Source of the DNA: Bugula neritina
Taxonomy: Eukaryota > Bryozoa > Gymnolaemata > Cheilostomatida > Bugulidae
NCBI GenBank assembly: GCA_964035545.1
Contig: OZ037766.1
Location: 32,839,773-32,903,772, forward strand
Direction: 5' to 3'
DNA length: 64,000 nt
Below are positions 1 to 12,414 of the stretch, in pieces; position 1 is the stretch's first letter, and each line of letters starts with the position of its first letter. The position numbers and the translations under genes were made by a program. The notes below the pieces were generated by a model. It was not told the origin of the DNA and did not search any database. It saw only the letters and a program-made list of their open reading frames with translations.

Positions 1-330
1 TTTTTATTACAATAAAGTAGAACTCCAGTTATTAATTGAATAGTGTGCTGTAGATTAATACAATTCTTCATTTTGAAAGCATAAATGCTGAATCTTGTTT
101 GGAAACCAATATGTTTTAGAAATTGAAATCATGATTAGTTATTTTCAAATCACTAACATGTAAATTATTTTATTAACTTATAACACTCAAGATAAATAAA
201 AATAGGTAACAATGTATATACACTATTCATTAGCCCAACTAGATTTTATTATTAACACAGCCAGGTTTAGGTCAAGCCATTATCACATGAGTGAGTGATT
301 GTGTATGTCTCTGAAAAATTTGTCCATAAG

Positions 331-822
331 TTATGCTAATTTATAGTTTGCTGAGTTCTGCTTCAATTTTAAAATATCTTTCAAAGACCTCATTAAATTG
401 TCAAACAGGGGCACATGTTGCTTTTTCTCTATTTCCAAAGTGGCCAACAGCTGTGCTTGCAGATCTGCAACCACCTTTTCCTTTTCAGCAGCAATACCAG
501 TTATATTATTTTCCTCATCAGTTAATAGTATTTGGTTTTTCAAGAGAACTTCACATCTGTTTTCTAAATCTATAGGTATATGTATATATACATACATACA
601 TATATATTGTATATATAATATATATTGTTTAAAATTATAGCAGCTGCCATACCTTCAAATTCTTGAGAGGTTTGGCACAGCATCTCATTTATGTTTTGGT
701 TATGCTTTTTAGCAGCTTTAAGTTTTTCTTCACACTCTGAAAGAGCTCTGTTCAACTCCGCTTCAGCTTTTCGAACTTCTTGATTCATATTCTTGCACTC
801 ACTCAGCAAAATGTAGAGTTTG
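331..822 (-). CDS. Coiled-coil protein, 3' end of gene (partial)
   Basis: Two exons on the minus strand join in phase: 822-653 and 569-331, with the stop TAA at 333-331. The 653 side has a GTATGG donor, and the 569 side an acceptor ending CCTATAG. The 135 or so readable residues are charged and helical throughout (for example KAEAELNRALSECEEKLKAAKK), with heptad-like spacing and no membrane segment, so this is the C-terminal part of a coiled-coil protein. The 822 edge is an acceptor (CACTGCAG) with an incoming split codon, so there must be at least one more exon upstream (higher coordinates). I could not find it with confidence between 823 and 2462. I do not recognise the family; kinetochore, centrosomal or cytoskeletal coiled coils would all fit. 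The 82-bp intron contains a (TA)n-like stretch at 571-640. Confidence 0.6.
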
Positions 823-2462
823 CTGCAGTGTAAAGCAGCACAAGTTTGAATGCTGGCTGAATAAAATAATATTAAACATATATAAGTGTGATCTTTAACA
901 ATTAAATTTAATTAAACGCACCGGGTATGTAAATATTATAATTGGAAAAATTTTTATTGATAATGTTATAGTTCAGTGTGTTCATTATATTATGCAATTA
1001 TCAAATAAAAGTCTATATGTTAGCAATAAGAAAAATTTTTTAAATGGGATGTTTGCATTATATGCAGAGCTTGTGACTCTTGAACATTCTAACGATCTAA
1101 CCCAAACTACTACTAGTACTATGCAAAAAGTAACTTGTACATATATTGAAAATTCCTTTGCCTTTGTTTGATTACTATAATAATTATTACTATTACATAG
1201 AAGTGATATAACAAAAAAAAGTTTAGCAGAGTTATAATAAGTTTTAAGAACTTGTTAAGTGTTGGTGTTACATTTACTATTCGTATTACTATTACTATTA
1301 GACTATTAGTAGTACTAATAATAATACTAATAGTAATAATAATAGTAATACTAATACTAATAGTACAAGTATTACTATTAGAGTATTAGTATTAATCTTA
1401 GGATTAGCAATCTCTCATTGACCATCACTAAAGTGAAAACGAGTATGAGTATAGTTAATGTTATGAGTATCACTATCAGTATGACTATGAGTGTCACTAT
1501 CAGTATGACTATAAGTATAACTATAAGTATCACTATCAGACTCAGTACCACTACCAGTATGACTATGAGTATCAGTATGAGTACCACTATCAGTGTTGGT
1601 ATAACTATAAGTTTTACAATTAAGATTAGTGTTATCGATAGTATTAATATTACTAAGTGACTTAGTAATACTAATAGTAATAGTAATACTAATAGTTCGT
1701 TAGTTGTCCTCGAGAGAAAACGAAGACTAGAGGTGCAGCAAGCATGAGTATCACAGCAATAATTATATTTATCATATGCTAACATGCATTAAATTAAATC
1801 ATAATAGCATTAAATTTTTGTTTTTATCAACACAAAATTAATTTATAATTTTGTTTTTTTATAGCTGTAGGAGTGAGTATTGTTAATACTATTATCTTTG
1901 TGATTTAAAAAAAGATGTTTGCACTCTTAGTAAATAGTACGCCGTCTGCTTTTGATCACATGGTTTGCACGTGTGTTCTCAAGATTAGAATGGATAACTC
2001 CAAATCTATACAACTTTTGCTAATGGTGTGTTAACTCAGCTATACAAACATCAGCATGTTGAAGAATTAGGATCGGAATTATAATAAGTATTAATAATTT
2101 TATTAGCGGTATCCACAATGCTGTGATAAAAAATAAAAAAGACTAGTTTGAGCACATTATTTTTAAAAAATGGTTAATAAAACTATAATATATTAAGACT
2201 GTATAAAATATGTGTAAAAAGTGAAATAGGATAAAAGTTATATGAATAATATGAAACTTTTATGAATATTGACAATAAAGTTTAATAGAGTTGTAGAAAT
2301 TGAGATGTGAGAAAGACTGACGTTGCCACACCTACTAAATAACCAGTGGCAAATACTTACCAACTAAAACAAGATTAAATTATAGGCCATAAAACTATAC
2401 AATAACTTATAAACATAGTATAGGGTACTGTACAAGTCATAATGATTATGCAATGACTGTTA
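823..2462. other. Gene-free stretch between coiled-coil gene and GPCR 1
   Basis: No exon could be supported here. It should contain the missing 5' part of the coiled-coil gene and the 3' UTR of the receptor gene. The middle is filled by trinucleotide-type low-complexity DNA (1272-1701), which gives long but meaningless open frames on both strands. Confidence 0.5.
1272..1701. repeat. ACT/AGT low-complexity and short-period minisatellite
   Basis: Mixed TACTATTAGTA and TAATAGTA words are followed by repeats of the type TATCAGTATGACTATGAG. Because ACT and AGT are reverse complements, the region is locally self-complementary. Similar patches recur at 47890-48130 and 49200-49310. Confidence 0.75.
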
Positions 2463-5400
2463 TTAGAAAAAATCACACTTTTGTTTAGAGCTGGTGGATC
2501 TGGTGGATACAGGTGAGACGTTGCAGGGTTTGTCATCTCCACTCAATCCACCATCTGAGTTTGGAGTCCCTGTCTCTGTAATTGACTTATAGCCTTGTGG
2601 ACTGATGGTCCCATTATCATTGAACTTAGTCAAGGGAACCGGGGAGCTGGGCGGAGAGCTGCGAGGGGTTGATTTCCCGATCATCGTAGAGAATTCATTT
2701 GGGGAAGTGGAAGTCGTCACTCCGGAGTACAAGCGACTAGATTTCCCATCATTGTTAGAGGTTGAGTTAGTTGAGTCGGACTTGAGCTGGTGATACTTGG
2801 CCTTGATGTTCTGCATGTTGCTGCCACTCGCAACAAATACTAGAAAGCCAAAGAAGCCGTGTAAGCAGCACAGCACAATGAAGATGGTGGTGAGGATCTG
2901 ACTCGCTATTGGATACTTGTACCTATCAACCGCTGCCGCTAGCATCGCTGACAACCAGTTAAATCCCAGTACAATGATCAGTTTGAAACAAAGGTATATC
3001 TTTTCCTTGTGCGACTGTCTAACCCTACTCGTAGCTGCAGCTATGTGTCTCAGTCTCAGAACTACAACTACGTATATCACCATGGCGATCAGCAAACACA
3101 CGGCTATTGGTAAGATGAAGAACACAATATTGCCTTCTCTGCTCTCCATAAAACAGTTCACTCCGCCGTACTGCGGTGCAAACTTCGACAGCGAGGCATA
3201 ATTGTCGAGTAGAATTGCGGGTACAAGGACGAGGAAAGGCACAAGAAGGCCGGTTAGCCAAATCTTGACAACTATAAGTGGAGTGTATCTCGAGTCCAAC
3301 TCGATGAACTCTAATGACCTTATTATAAGTATGGCGTAGAGGTTCATGAACACAAAAGCAGCAATGAAGAAGTAGTTAATCATGACAGCAACAATTTTAC
3401 AGGCGATGTCATTAGGGTAGTACTGCAAGAAACCTCTACACAGGAACACAATGTAGGCAAGGAGAAACATCAACATGTTCCCTGCTATCGTACATCCCGG
3501 AATGTTTCGCATGCGTTTAACCATAAAGAACGCTATAAAGAATAGTATAAGAAAGCATATAGAACATATGCAAAGAATAAGCGTGATGTAGTCTTGATAC
3601 TTAGTGATCAGGTTACTCGACGTGGGAGGGTGACTGCTGGGTCCCTTAGACATGGGAAGACAGAGAAACGTTAGGTTGTGCTCATTTGCCACGAACAAAC
3701 TGTTCACATAAGTAGAGTTGATAGTAAGTGAGCCATCGCTGTGAACTATCACGTTGTCGTTGGTGATTGAAATAGAGGCTAGCAGAGTGCAGGTATGACA
3801 GTAAGCTGTGCCGTCACTTAGCTCCATGTAGAAGGCGTTGTTACTAAACTGAGACTTTGTTATGTTGTTCTTTGCTCCAATCTGCAGGTATTTACTGTAG
3901 ATTACCTGGAAATAGAGAATAACTCAGTCTACACTTATGTGAAAGGTTGTCAAAGTGATAGCAATTTCTATCATGTCACAGTCGCTATTCTAGCTGCACA
4001 TATTACACATTCTCTTAGTTTTACAATATACCGGCCAGTTTTGAATTTGCTATCTCCTGTATGTTAACACCTTTTGTGAGGCTACTTATTGTTTAAAATA
4101 GTGTTTCTCGCACTACGAATTACATTCTATCGTCTATACTACGGAAAAACAGGAAGAGTAAAAAAAAACATATTAATGAATGTATAAATAAATTTTTTTT
4201 TATGTTCTTACGGCTGATGAAATAAATTTTCCGGGTTGTATATTTCCTTTTGCAGCTTTAATTTTTCTAATATTATAAAAATAGTAAAAATTATTTTTTT
4301 GAAATCCAAGTCATTATTTCAACATGTTTATAGAATAGAAAGGTTCAAAATAATGGTTGCTGTTTATTAAACAATATGAAAGTGAATCTGTTATTCAGAG
4401 TAGAGTGAGTTTATGGGAGACATGAGATGTAGCAATGTGAAGGCTTACCGTCTCATCACAGCTTGATGTCTTCATGTGACTTTTCAATACACATCGTCCT
4501 TTAAACAGGAACGAGTCGAGAGGACATATTGGAACGCATGTGACAGTCGCTGTGTCTAGATATTCTCCTACAACGTTCATAGTTGAACTGAAATCAGTTA
4601 CTCTTAACTAAAGTACAAAATATTGCAACATTAGTGATTAAAGCTGATGTAACTAGTATGAATTCCTAAACTCACCAAAATTACACGTTGGAACGGTGGC
4701 TAAATCCCCTTGACATTGAGATCCATCCTCAGCTATAAAAAGAAAATAAGCCATTGAATCAACTAAACTAATGATTTCAAACACCTTTCGATGGATAAGC
4801 AGGCCAATCTAATCTAAACATCAAGCGTCTGTTCCCTTACCTTGGCAAGCCTTTCTACTAAGAGAAGGGTAAGGTTGGACCAAAACAGAAAACCCAAGGA
4901 CAAATTGCTTCTTCTTATCATCACCGTTCATACATCCAGTGGTTGGGTTACAAATCTGGCACATCAGAGTATCTGTAACCAATCACAGCAAAGCATTATC
5001 TCAATACTAATCCTCAGTAGCGAATCAGAATGAAGAGTACTAATAATGTAGCCAATCATAATGAGGTTTTCACATATGAATGATTACTAGTAACTATTAA
5101 ACATGCTCAACAAAGAAAAAGGAAGCAAATCAGAAAGGTTTGAATAAATTATTTTCTCATTTTGTGTAGACAGGAAACCCAAAAGTTGGATCACAGAGAA
5201 TGATGCAATGAAAACAGGATTTCTACACTTGGAGGAGACGCCAGGGTTGGAAAAGCCTGTTTTTTGTTAAAAGTTCAATAGCATAAATATTAAAAGAGAA
5301 AGACAACTTCAGTAGATCTCACCTATCGATACGTTGTGGCAGGAAGCACAGTCTGGGTTCTTGTATATGACAGTCGGATTGAGGGCAGACACCACGTACG

Positions 5401-8400
5401 AAGTGCTGCCCGTAACACATCGATCTCTAAGGATTGCTGGTGCCCCTGTAAATACATTTAGCTTTAGATGTCAAGACATAATCAGTAATTGAGCTACATT
5501 GTAGATATTACACTGTACTAGCTACACCATACTAACTACACTATACACACCTAGAGGACAAGAGTCTGTAAGGTTTCCCAGAGTCTCACACATTGTGTTT
5601 CTATCAGAAGAGGAAGATGTGGTGACCCCATATATAGAAGACAACTCCTCTTTCAGCTCATCAGGTGGTATTTGTTCAGAAGCGGTGTCAGGAAAACACT
5701 GACTGTGACTGAAACCGGCACACATTATTATTATTGATCACTTTCATGATTACAATAACAAGATGTGTATAACTACGCTAGCAACATGTGGAACTAAGCT
5801 AAAAACACGTGTAATTTAGTCAATAAAAAGTCCCAACTGACTACCTGCAAGAAAATTAGTTACAATATATTTCAGCCAACGATTAAAGGATTGCCAGAAT
5901 AAACTTGGAGTTACTTTCTCATACAAATAAAGAAGATTTATTATTCAATAACCAATAAGGAAGCAGGATGTATTTAGATCTTTAACTAGCAATTGAGGAG
6001 AGGAAATGAGAAGCTTTGGTGTCAGAGTTGACAGAGTGGAGCTTCTAATCCCGCCTTTAATAGCAGGATGTTTAAACTATTACGTGAATTTAAGTTAAAT
6101 CCCGCAAGGTACTCAGAAACCGGCCATATTTTACTGCCGGTCGGAATCGATGCAGTTCTGAATCTGTTGCCTTCAAATTTGAGAAATGTTTCCAAAAATG
6201 AAAATTCTTTCCAAAAGCTAAAATATTGGGGCTACTTTACGTGACAGCTTTGTCTTGTGAGGAGTGCTTGATGAATACACATTTAATTATAGCAATTATA
6301 TAACATTGTCCAAATATTTTGATATGTAATAAATTTGAATGTTATGGAACTAATTTAAAACTTTTTGAAAATTTCTATCAATAGAAAACCTTAAAATGAC
6401 AAATTTCTATTGTACTAGAATCTACACTCTAGAGTCTAGAGTGTTAGAGTACATTTCAGAATAAACTCAAGCAATTTGCTGTCATTTACCCTCACATACT
6501 GGACTCATGACACAACTTCAACCCAACACAACATGTAATGTTAAATTTAATATCTTTATACTGATGGCAGCATATTTCAATATTCTATATATTCATTACT
6601 GTCACCTAAAATAATTCAATCTTACCTAATTTATATATAACTTATATTTTATTCAATTTATATAACTTATATATTATTCAATTTATATAACTTATATATT
6701 ATTCCATTTATATAACTTATATATTATTATTGAACTACTATAGCCTGCATTTTATATATTACAATATCATCTCATACCTGCTAAGTTCACTCAGTGACTG
6801 GTTCTGTGTAGACTGAGAAACAAGGTTAGCTTGAAACGGATTAGACGGGGCGATTGTACAGTCAAACTTGTAATTCCAAGGTAAAAGCTGGTTGTATGAC
6901 TCCCCGTGACACATGGCGCAGTACAGGTTAGCATACGTCAGCTTCGTTTTCTTACTCGTCATCTTTACCAACTTGTCTCCATTCAACATACCTGAGCAGC
7001 AAAAGGTTTAGACGGCATTTTACTTTGTCTTACTTGGTGTCTTCTGTTACTATATATAGTAACAGAAGACACCAAGTAGCTTTAGTATAATACACTTACA
7101 AGGTAAAAAGATTGCTCTTTATTTAATATCCTTTATAAATTCCACTCTATTTCAAACTCAATTAATTTGTGAGAATCAGTATGATGGTAAGAAAAGATTT
7201 TCCATCAGAACAGTTCAAACTAGACTTAAGTAGAAACTGTCCAAGCGTTTTTTTATATTCAAAGATTTTATTTGAAAAGTTGCTTCATTGGTGATTGTAG
7301 GATGAAAGAGTATTGTGCTAATCATTTGCTGTGTTGATGCTGCTTTGGTTGCATATAATTGGCAGCAAAAACAATATCTTGTTATACGGTTAGCTTGTGG
7401 GATTTCAAGCTAACTATTTCACGAATATTCTCAGTACTAGAAGACCATTGGACAGATAACTCCAACAGTCACTGGGTGAATTTGACTTGAAGTTTAGAAG
7501 TGATTACATCTATTCTAATTCTGACAATAAAAACAGGAAATGTGGTGAGTAGGTCTGCTGAACAGGTTGGCTGATGATGTGACACGGTGAATACAATACA
7601 GGGAGTTGGGTGGCTATAGGTTGGGTTGGTAAGGGTTATGCATGACGTACTCCAGAACTACGTAAGTCAAGAGTATTTCTGAATATCTGCTACATTCATT
7701 ATACAAGTATTCATGTATGAAATATAAATAACTTTAACAGCACATCACGCAGTGGTGCAATAAATCTAGTAAGCTTAGTCCAGCCCAACTACAATCCATG
7801 GATATAACTCAGTTTGATGAATTATGAATTCATAAGGGTGATTACGTGCCAAGTGTGTGCCCACACGGGTATAATGAGCTTCAATAGCAGTAAAACTAAG
7901 CTTTACCGTGTTTACCTATGTTAAAACAATTTTACTATTTTATTCATATTTTATTACAAGTAAATAAAATATTTTGTCTGTTTAAATTTTTATTTATATT
8001 GTGCTGTTAGTATTATAAAATATAGCTACAGACTTGTGTTTGTAAAGTAAAAAGAAACTTTTTAAACGTGTTGAATGATCTTCACATAAAATGGAAAATT
8101 TAAATGAAATAGGTGGATTATATCACTGTCACTCTGTCACAGTACCTGTGTGTACCTTTTATTCATCACTAAATCATTGAAGGTTATCACAGAAGGTTTT
8201 GCTTGGCTAGACATTGCATGAATGCCATGTAATATTCTCCCCTATAAGTTGCAATCTTATCACTATTTAGACCTAAGTTATATCTGATGCACCTCAGTCA
8301 TGGTATAAGTTCTACTTTTCTATAAAGTCTTGAGACAGCATGCTCAACGTGAGCAGGAAATTAGTGTAAAGTGACTGAACGATTAAAAATTCCCCGGGCA

Positions 8401-11400
8401 AACCAAGTCTGAGCCTCTTTTTAGTTATGTTTTTCGTATTTTAATTTTTAGCAACTTTGATGATCACAAAAAATATTTTTAGAAATGAAGTTACAGTTTA
8501 CTACTACGCTGAGTAATAGCTCCTGGTGGTTACTACAGACTTTATACTACTATGTATAGCATGAGGGTGCCACCACTGCCCACCCTCTCTACTCACCATC
8601 TAGACACAAGGAGCTGATGCTAGGAGGAGTAACGCTGTCGCTAGTGTCATTTGGACAGGAGTTGACAACCGGCAGCACAGCCCAGCCAAAGTGATCACAG
8701 TTGGTGTGGTGAGACAGATTAGCCTCTAGTCCCTACAGAGAGAACATAACTCCTTGTGTATTTCTTATACTTTCTTATATATAACTAAAAATCCCCCAAA
8801 TATACAAAATATGTTCTGTTGCATAAAAGGAGTCTTCTAGAAGTGAAGAGTTGTGCTCACCTGTGCAGGAAGAGCGTCAGGGCAGCAGTTGTCTGTCAGC
8901 AAGCAGGTGACGCTACAGCTACAGGTGTTCCACTTGATACCGGAAGTGTTGTGTGTAAAGTTAGTAATGATGGTAGCATTTTCTTCTGTCACACCTCTGC
9001 TGATGAGAGCAGATCTAGCAGCTGACTCTGTACAGTATTGTCTGGCTACGCATGTCTGTGAGGTGTACTACAGAATAACATCAGCAGTAATAGACAGTGC
9101 CCCAGTGTCACAATGTAACAGTGACACCATGTCACAGTGCAACAATGTCACAATGTCACAACCTCACAGGTGTCACAGTGACACTATGTGACAGTGTCAC
9201 ATTGTGACAGTGTCCCAGTGTAACAAGTGCCCCATGCTTAAAATCATATTTTCTAAAATAACTTGTAAAGTCAGGCCATTCTGACGCCTGCATCAACAAG
9301 ATGGAGTCACATCCTTTGACCTCATGAGCAACTCATTCTGCAGAATAATCACAGGCCATGCCAGGTCTAACCAACAGGTCTAACCCGACAGGAGATAAGA
9401 GAATGCCTACTCAGTCACTTGCTGAAAGCTTCTTACCAAATTGTGAGGTGATTAGAAAACCTAACTTTATAAACACAGTCTATGTAAAAGCCAGGAGGTT
9501 TTTAGCTCAAGTTTAGAGGTGAAGGTTGCCAACAGCACATAGCTTATGAAGATCTGGGGCTAAGCAATAGATTCTAACTAATTACTAGATACAACTAAGG
9601 ACAAAGTTTAGTTAGTTTCAAAGAGGACAGCCAAAAAATTTCACTCGTTATGACAAGCTACTATGGAAGCTAGTGCATCTACATCCAAGCTCTGGAAAAA
9701 TAATAACAAGTCATTACGAATGTCACTTATAATTGATTAGCAAATTGAGGGTTAGTAAATGCCTAATAGCCAGTGTATCTCTACTAGCTGTCACTGAATT
9801 ACTTGACTGTCGTATGTTGCTAGTTCTTACTAAATTACTAGCCTGTCGTCTGCTATAAAACTTATAAAGTTCAATAAACTCAAGATCAGATGACTACAGA
9901 GTATAATTAAAGGCTTACAAATACAGTATATTAGTTTCAGGAATTGGTTCTATAGTTACCACTAATATTGAAATACTGCAGTCTTATGGTGGTGCTAAAG
10001 TTGTTCACTGGTTAACAAAGAATATTTATAAACAACAGAGAGGACACTGTGGTGATTTGTTTGTTTGTTTGTTGTTACTCATTGAAGCTTGAAGTGAGGC
10101 GAATTTTGTAAACAATGACTCAACTGAAGCAACCTCAAAGCCAACACCAACTTGACAAAAAATTATTCACATCCTGTGAAAAACACTCTTCGAATTTCTA
10201 CGGCAATGCAATGCAATGCAATACTAGCACTAATTATCATAGAGTGATGCTCGTAGCAATGTCAGTAAACATATAATTATTTCCACTAGTAAATAAACCT
10301 ACTCCAAGCACAAAATTATATCAGACATCAATGGGAATTATTTTGGGGTGACAATAAACATTATTTACTGCATGACTGGGCACGCTCCAGAGAAGAGAGG
10401 TATGGAATGATACAAGCTGGCCCAAGCTTGGACACTATTCACCAAAGTGATAATACTAGAGTGAGAGCAACTAGGTCACCTGCTTCAACTTGAGGTAGCT
10501 TTCTACACTTCCAAATAGATTGGTAGGACTCATCTAACACAAGCTAATAGCTTTCAACGAAATTCTATTCATTGAGGAATTTTTCTTCAAAATCTCCATT
10601 ACTGCACCTAACTGTTTAACATGACTTCGGTCTAACTTGACTGTGGTTTAACTTGACTTTGGTTTAACTTGACTATGGTTTAACTTGACTGTGGTTTAAC
10701 TTGATTGTGGTTTGAATATGGGAGGAAAGTTCAAAGTAGAGAATTTAGTACAAAACCTTCACAAGTGGTCAAGTAAAAAGCTCCAAAGTAAATAAAGCCA
10801 AGACACTAATTTGCTGCAGGATGAGAGAAATTGAAATAGCCACCATTCTTTCATTTCTGTGTGCATTTGAGTCCAGGGCTTGGATTGTACACCAGTGATA
10901 ATTTAGCTTCTTTTTTCCAGATCAAAGATTTACTAAAATTTTGTTTGGATAAAAAAATTCTTATTAACAACTTTGTTTTTTTAGAAAATTCAGGAAAGAG
11001 AAATCAAATAGAATATACTTCAGCTTTCTCCAGCCATGGGTGTAATCAAATATCATAATATAATAAGTGAGAAGTGCATTTAGCAAAGACTGTAGGCAAT
11101 ATACAGTCCGTTGACCCTGGCATTTTGCTATAAAGACCACTATCACAGCAGTTTACCACCAGATTAGCTGTCCACTCTACCCAGCTTGCAATGTATACAC
11201 TTACCAGTGAATCACTTCTCATGCACTCAACTGATTCCAGAACTATGATAATTCTGCAGTGAATAAACTAGAAGTGGTTGCCAGAAATAAACAAACATTT
11301 TTACAATCCACAAACATTATGCAAACCGCAATTCTTTAAAAGTAACTTTCACAACAATAGTATAAATATCTTCTAGGGTAATAAGTCAAAACCCTGAGGT

Positions 11401-12414
11401 TATTGTATTTATCTCCTAACTGAACTAACTAAACTAACATATCAAGATTTGATTATCACTTTAGAAATCAGTTAATTGAACTCTTTCTTTGTTTTCTCCC
11501 TTTTGATAGGACTGATGTGATCATCTTTAACTGTGTTTTTTGAATGAGTAGTGACAGTGTATAGTGAATAAGCTGCATCAAGATACGATCAGATAAAACA
11601 TGACTATCAGTAGAATGCTGCTAAAGGCAGCACTCCACTACCGTACAGAGGCATCAACCCTCACAATGAGACGCACTTCATAGGCTGCACTATAAAAATA
11701 CAGCTGCAAGCTAAAATATATGTGACCATAGGTTAATGCCATGCAGGTAATGAATGCAATGGTATTGCCTCATTGCCACAAAGATGTGACTTGGGTTGCA
11801 GCTGATATCTGCGACTTTATCTGGTAGATTGTAATAGTTTTGAAACAAAGAGACACAAAGGTAGAGCAATATTATCCCTTCCTTTCTGCTTTATAAAATA
11901 TATTATCTTAATCTTACTTTGCAGTTAGGGTAGGTTATGCTTTAACAACTACTACGTAACTACAGAAACAAACAAAATCACACTTTCTGTTCACTAAAGA
12001 GCCGGGCATAAACCAAATACCAATACTAATAGTAACAGGCAATATCAACATGAATAGTTTAAACTCCATTTTCATTTTGTCAAAGTTTTAATGCTCTAAA
12101 ATCGAAATAGAAGCTATAGCAACAAATACAACGCGAAATGCAAGAATTAGAAAGGCCATTGTAATCTTATTTTCTTTTTACAAACTCCTATATCACTTAC
12201 CTATATAAAAAGCTAGAGCATATAATTTGGCCATGTATACAAGAAACTAAAAAGATAATATTATAATTATTATAATTATAGTTTTACTTACGGTTCTATC
12301 TGATACTAAATCGCTTATGCACGTGACTCCTTGCAAGTGTAGAGTAAGTATAACATATATTAATATAGTTGCACATTTCTTCATATTTATTGTACACTTC
12401 TGTTTCATTGTCAT
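2463..12414 (-). CDS. Methuselah-type family B GPCR with somatomedin-B-like module (GPCR 1)
   Basis: A predicted cell-surface 7TM receptor of 899 aa. Ten exons join in phase: 12414-12292, 9055-8861, 8732-8597, 6991-6778, 5708-5551, 5445-5323, 4972-4841, 4732-4676, 4567-4449 and 3905-2463. Exon 1 gives a signal peptide; in-frame ATGs at 12414, 12408 and 12384 are all possible, and an in-frame stop lies just upstream. Exon 2 has a somatomedin-B-like half pattern (CSCSVTCLLTDNCC). Cys-rich, N-glycosylated stalk exons follow. The 7TM core is at about residues 525-790, in one large exon, with family B landmarks: the NCF cysteine before TM5, VLGFNW in TM6, and HGFFGFLVF in TM7. No GPS autoproteolysis motif precedes TM1, which argues for a methuselah-like rather than classical adhesion GPCR. 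The tail (about 110 aa) is Ser/Pro-rich. The exon 9 acceptor (GTTGTAG, giving GEYLD) was chosen over TTTCAG because only it keeps phase and aligns with the paralogue at 22526-27287. The ligand is unknown. Confidence 0.86.
6624..6728. repeat. 25-bp tandem repeat, about 4 copies
   Basis: The core TTTATATAACTTATATATT recurs every 25 bp at 6651, 6676 and 6701, with a diverged copy upstream. It lies in the GPCR 1 intron just downstream of the exon at 6991-6778. Confidence 0.8.
7031..7078. repeat. Perfect 48-bp palindrome
   Basis: The arm TACTTGGTGTCTTCTGTTAC runs into a TATATA centre and is followed by its exact reverse complement, with no spacer and no mismatch over 24+24 bp. It lies inside the GPCR 1 intron, about 40 bp upstream of the exon ending at 6991, so the pre-mRNA could form a long hairpin close to the acceptor. 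Confidence 0.9.
9056..12291 (-). other. Intron 1 of GPCR 1 (3.2 kb)
   Basis: The intron lies between the signal-peptide exon (12414-12292) and the somatomedin-B-like exon (9055-8861). Apart from the GTCACA-rich array at 9098-9232 and a short run of GTTTAACTTGACT units at 10630-10712, I see nothing in it. The equivalent intron of the paralogue is only about 300 bp, so this one has expanded. Confidence 0.65.
9098..9232. repeat. GTCACA/GTGACA-rich short tandem repeat
   Basis: Irregular alternating units such as CAGTGTCACAATGTAACAGT and their near reverse complements. It lies directly upstream (in gene sense) of the GPCR 1 exon 2 acceptor. Confidence 0.7.

Noticed and set aside
1378-1785. 135-aa Leu/Ile/Val-rich frame on the minus strand
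   Set aside because: Low-complexity ACT/AGT-type DNA; hydrophobicity is a by-product of ATT/GTT/CTT-like codons, and no splice or start context supports it.
4586-4598. TTTCAG acceptor for GPCR 1 exon 9
   Set aside because: A better-looking acceptor by sequence, but it gives an immediate in-frame stop; the downstream GTTGTAG acceptor keeps phase and matches the paralogue.
8819-9191. Two plus-strand frames
   Set aside because: Antisense shadows of the GPCR 1 somatomedin-B-like exon (9055-8861).
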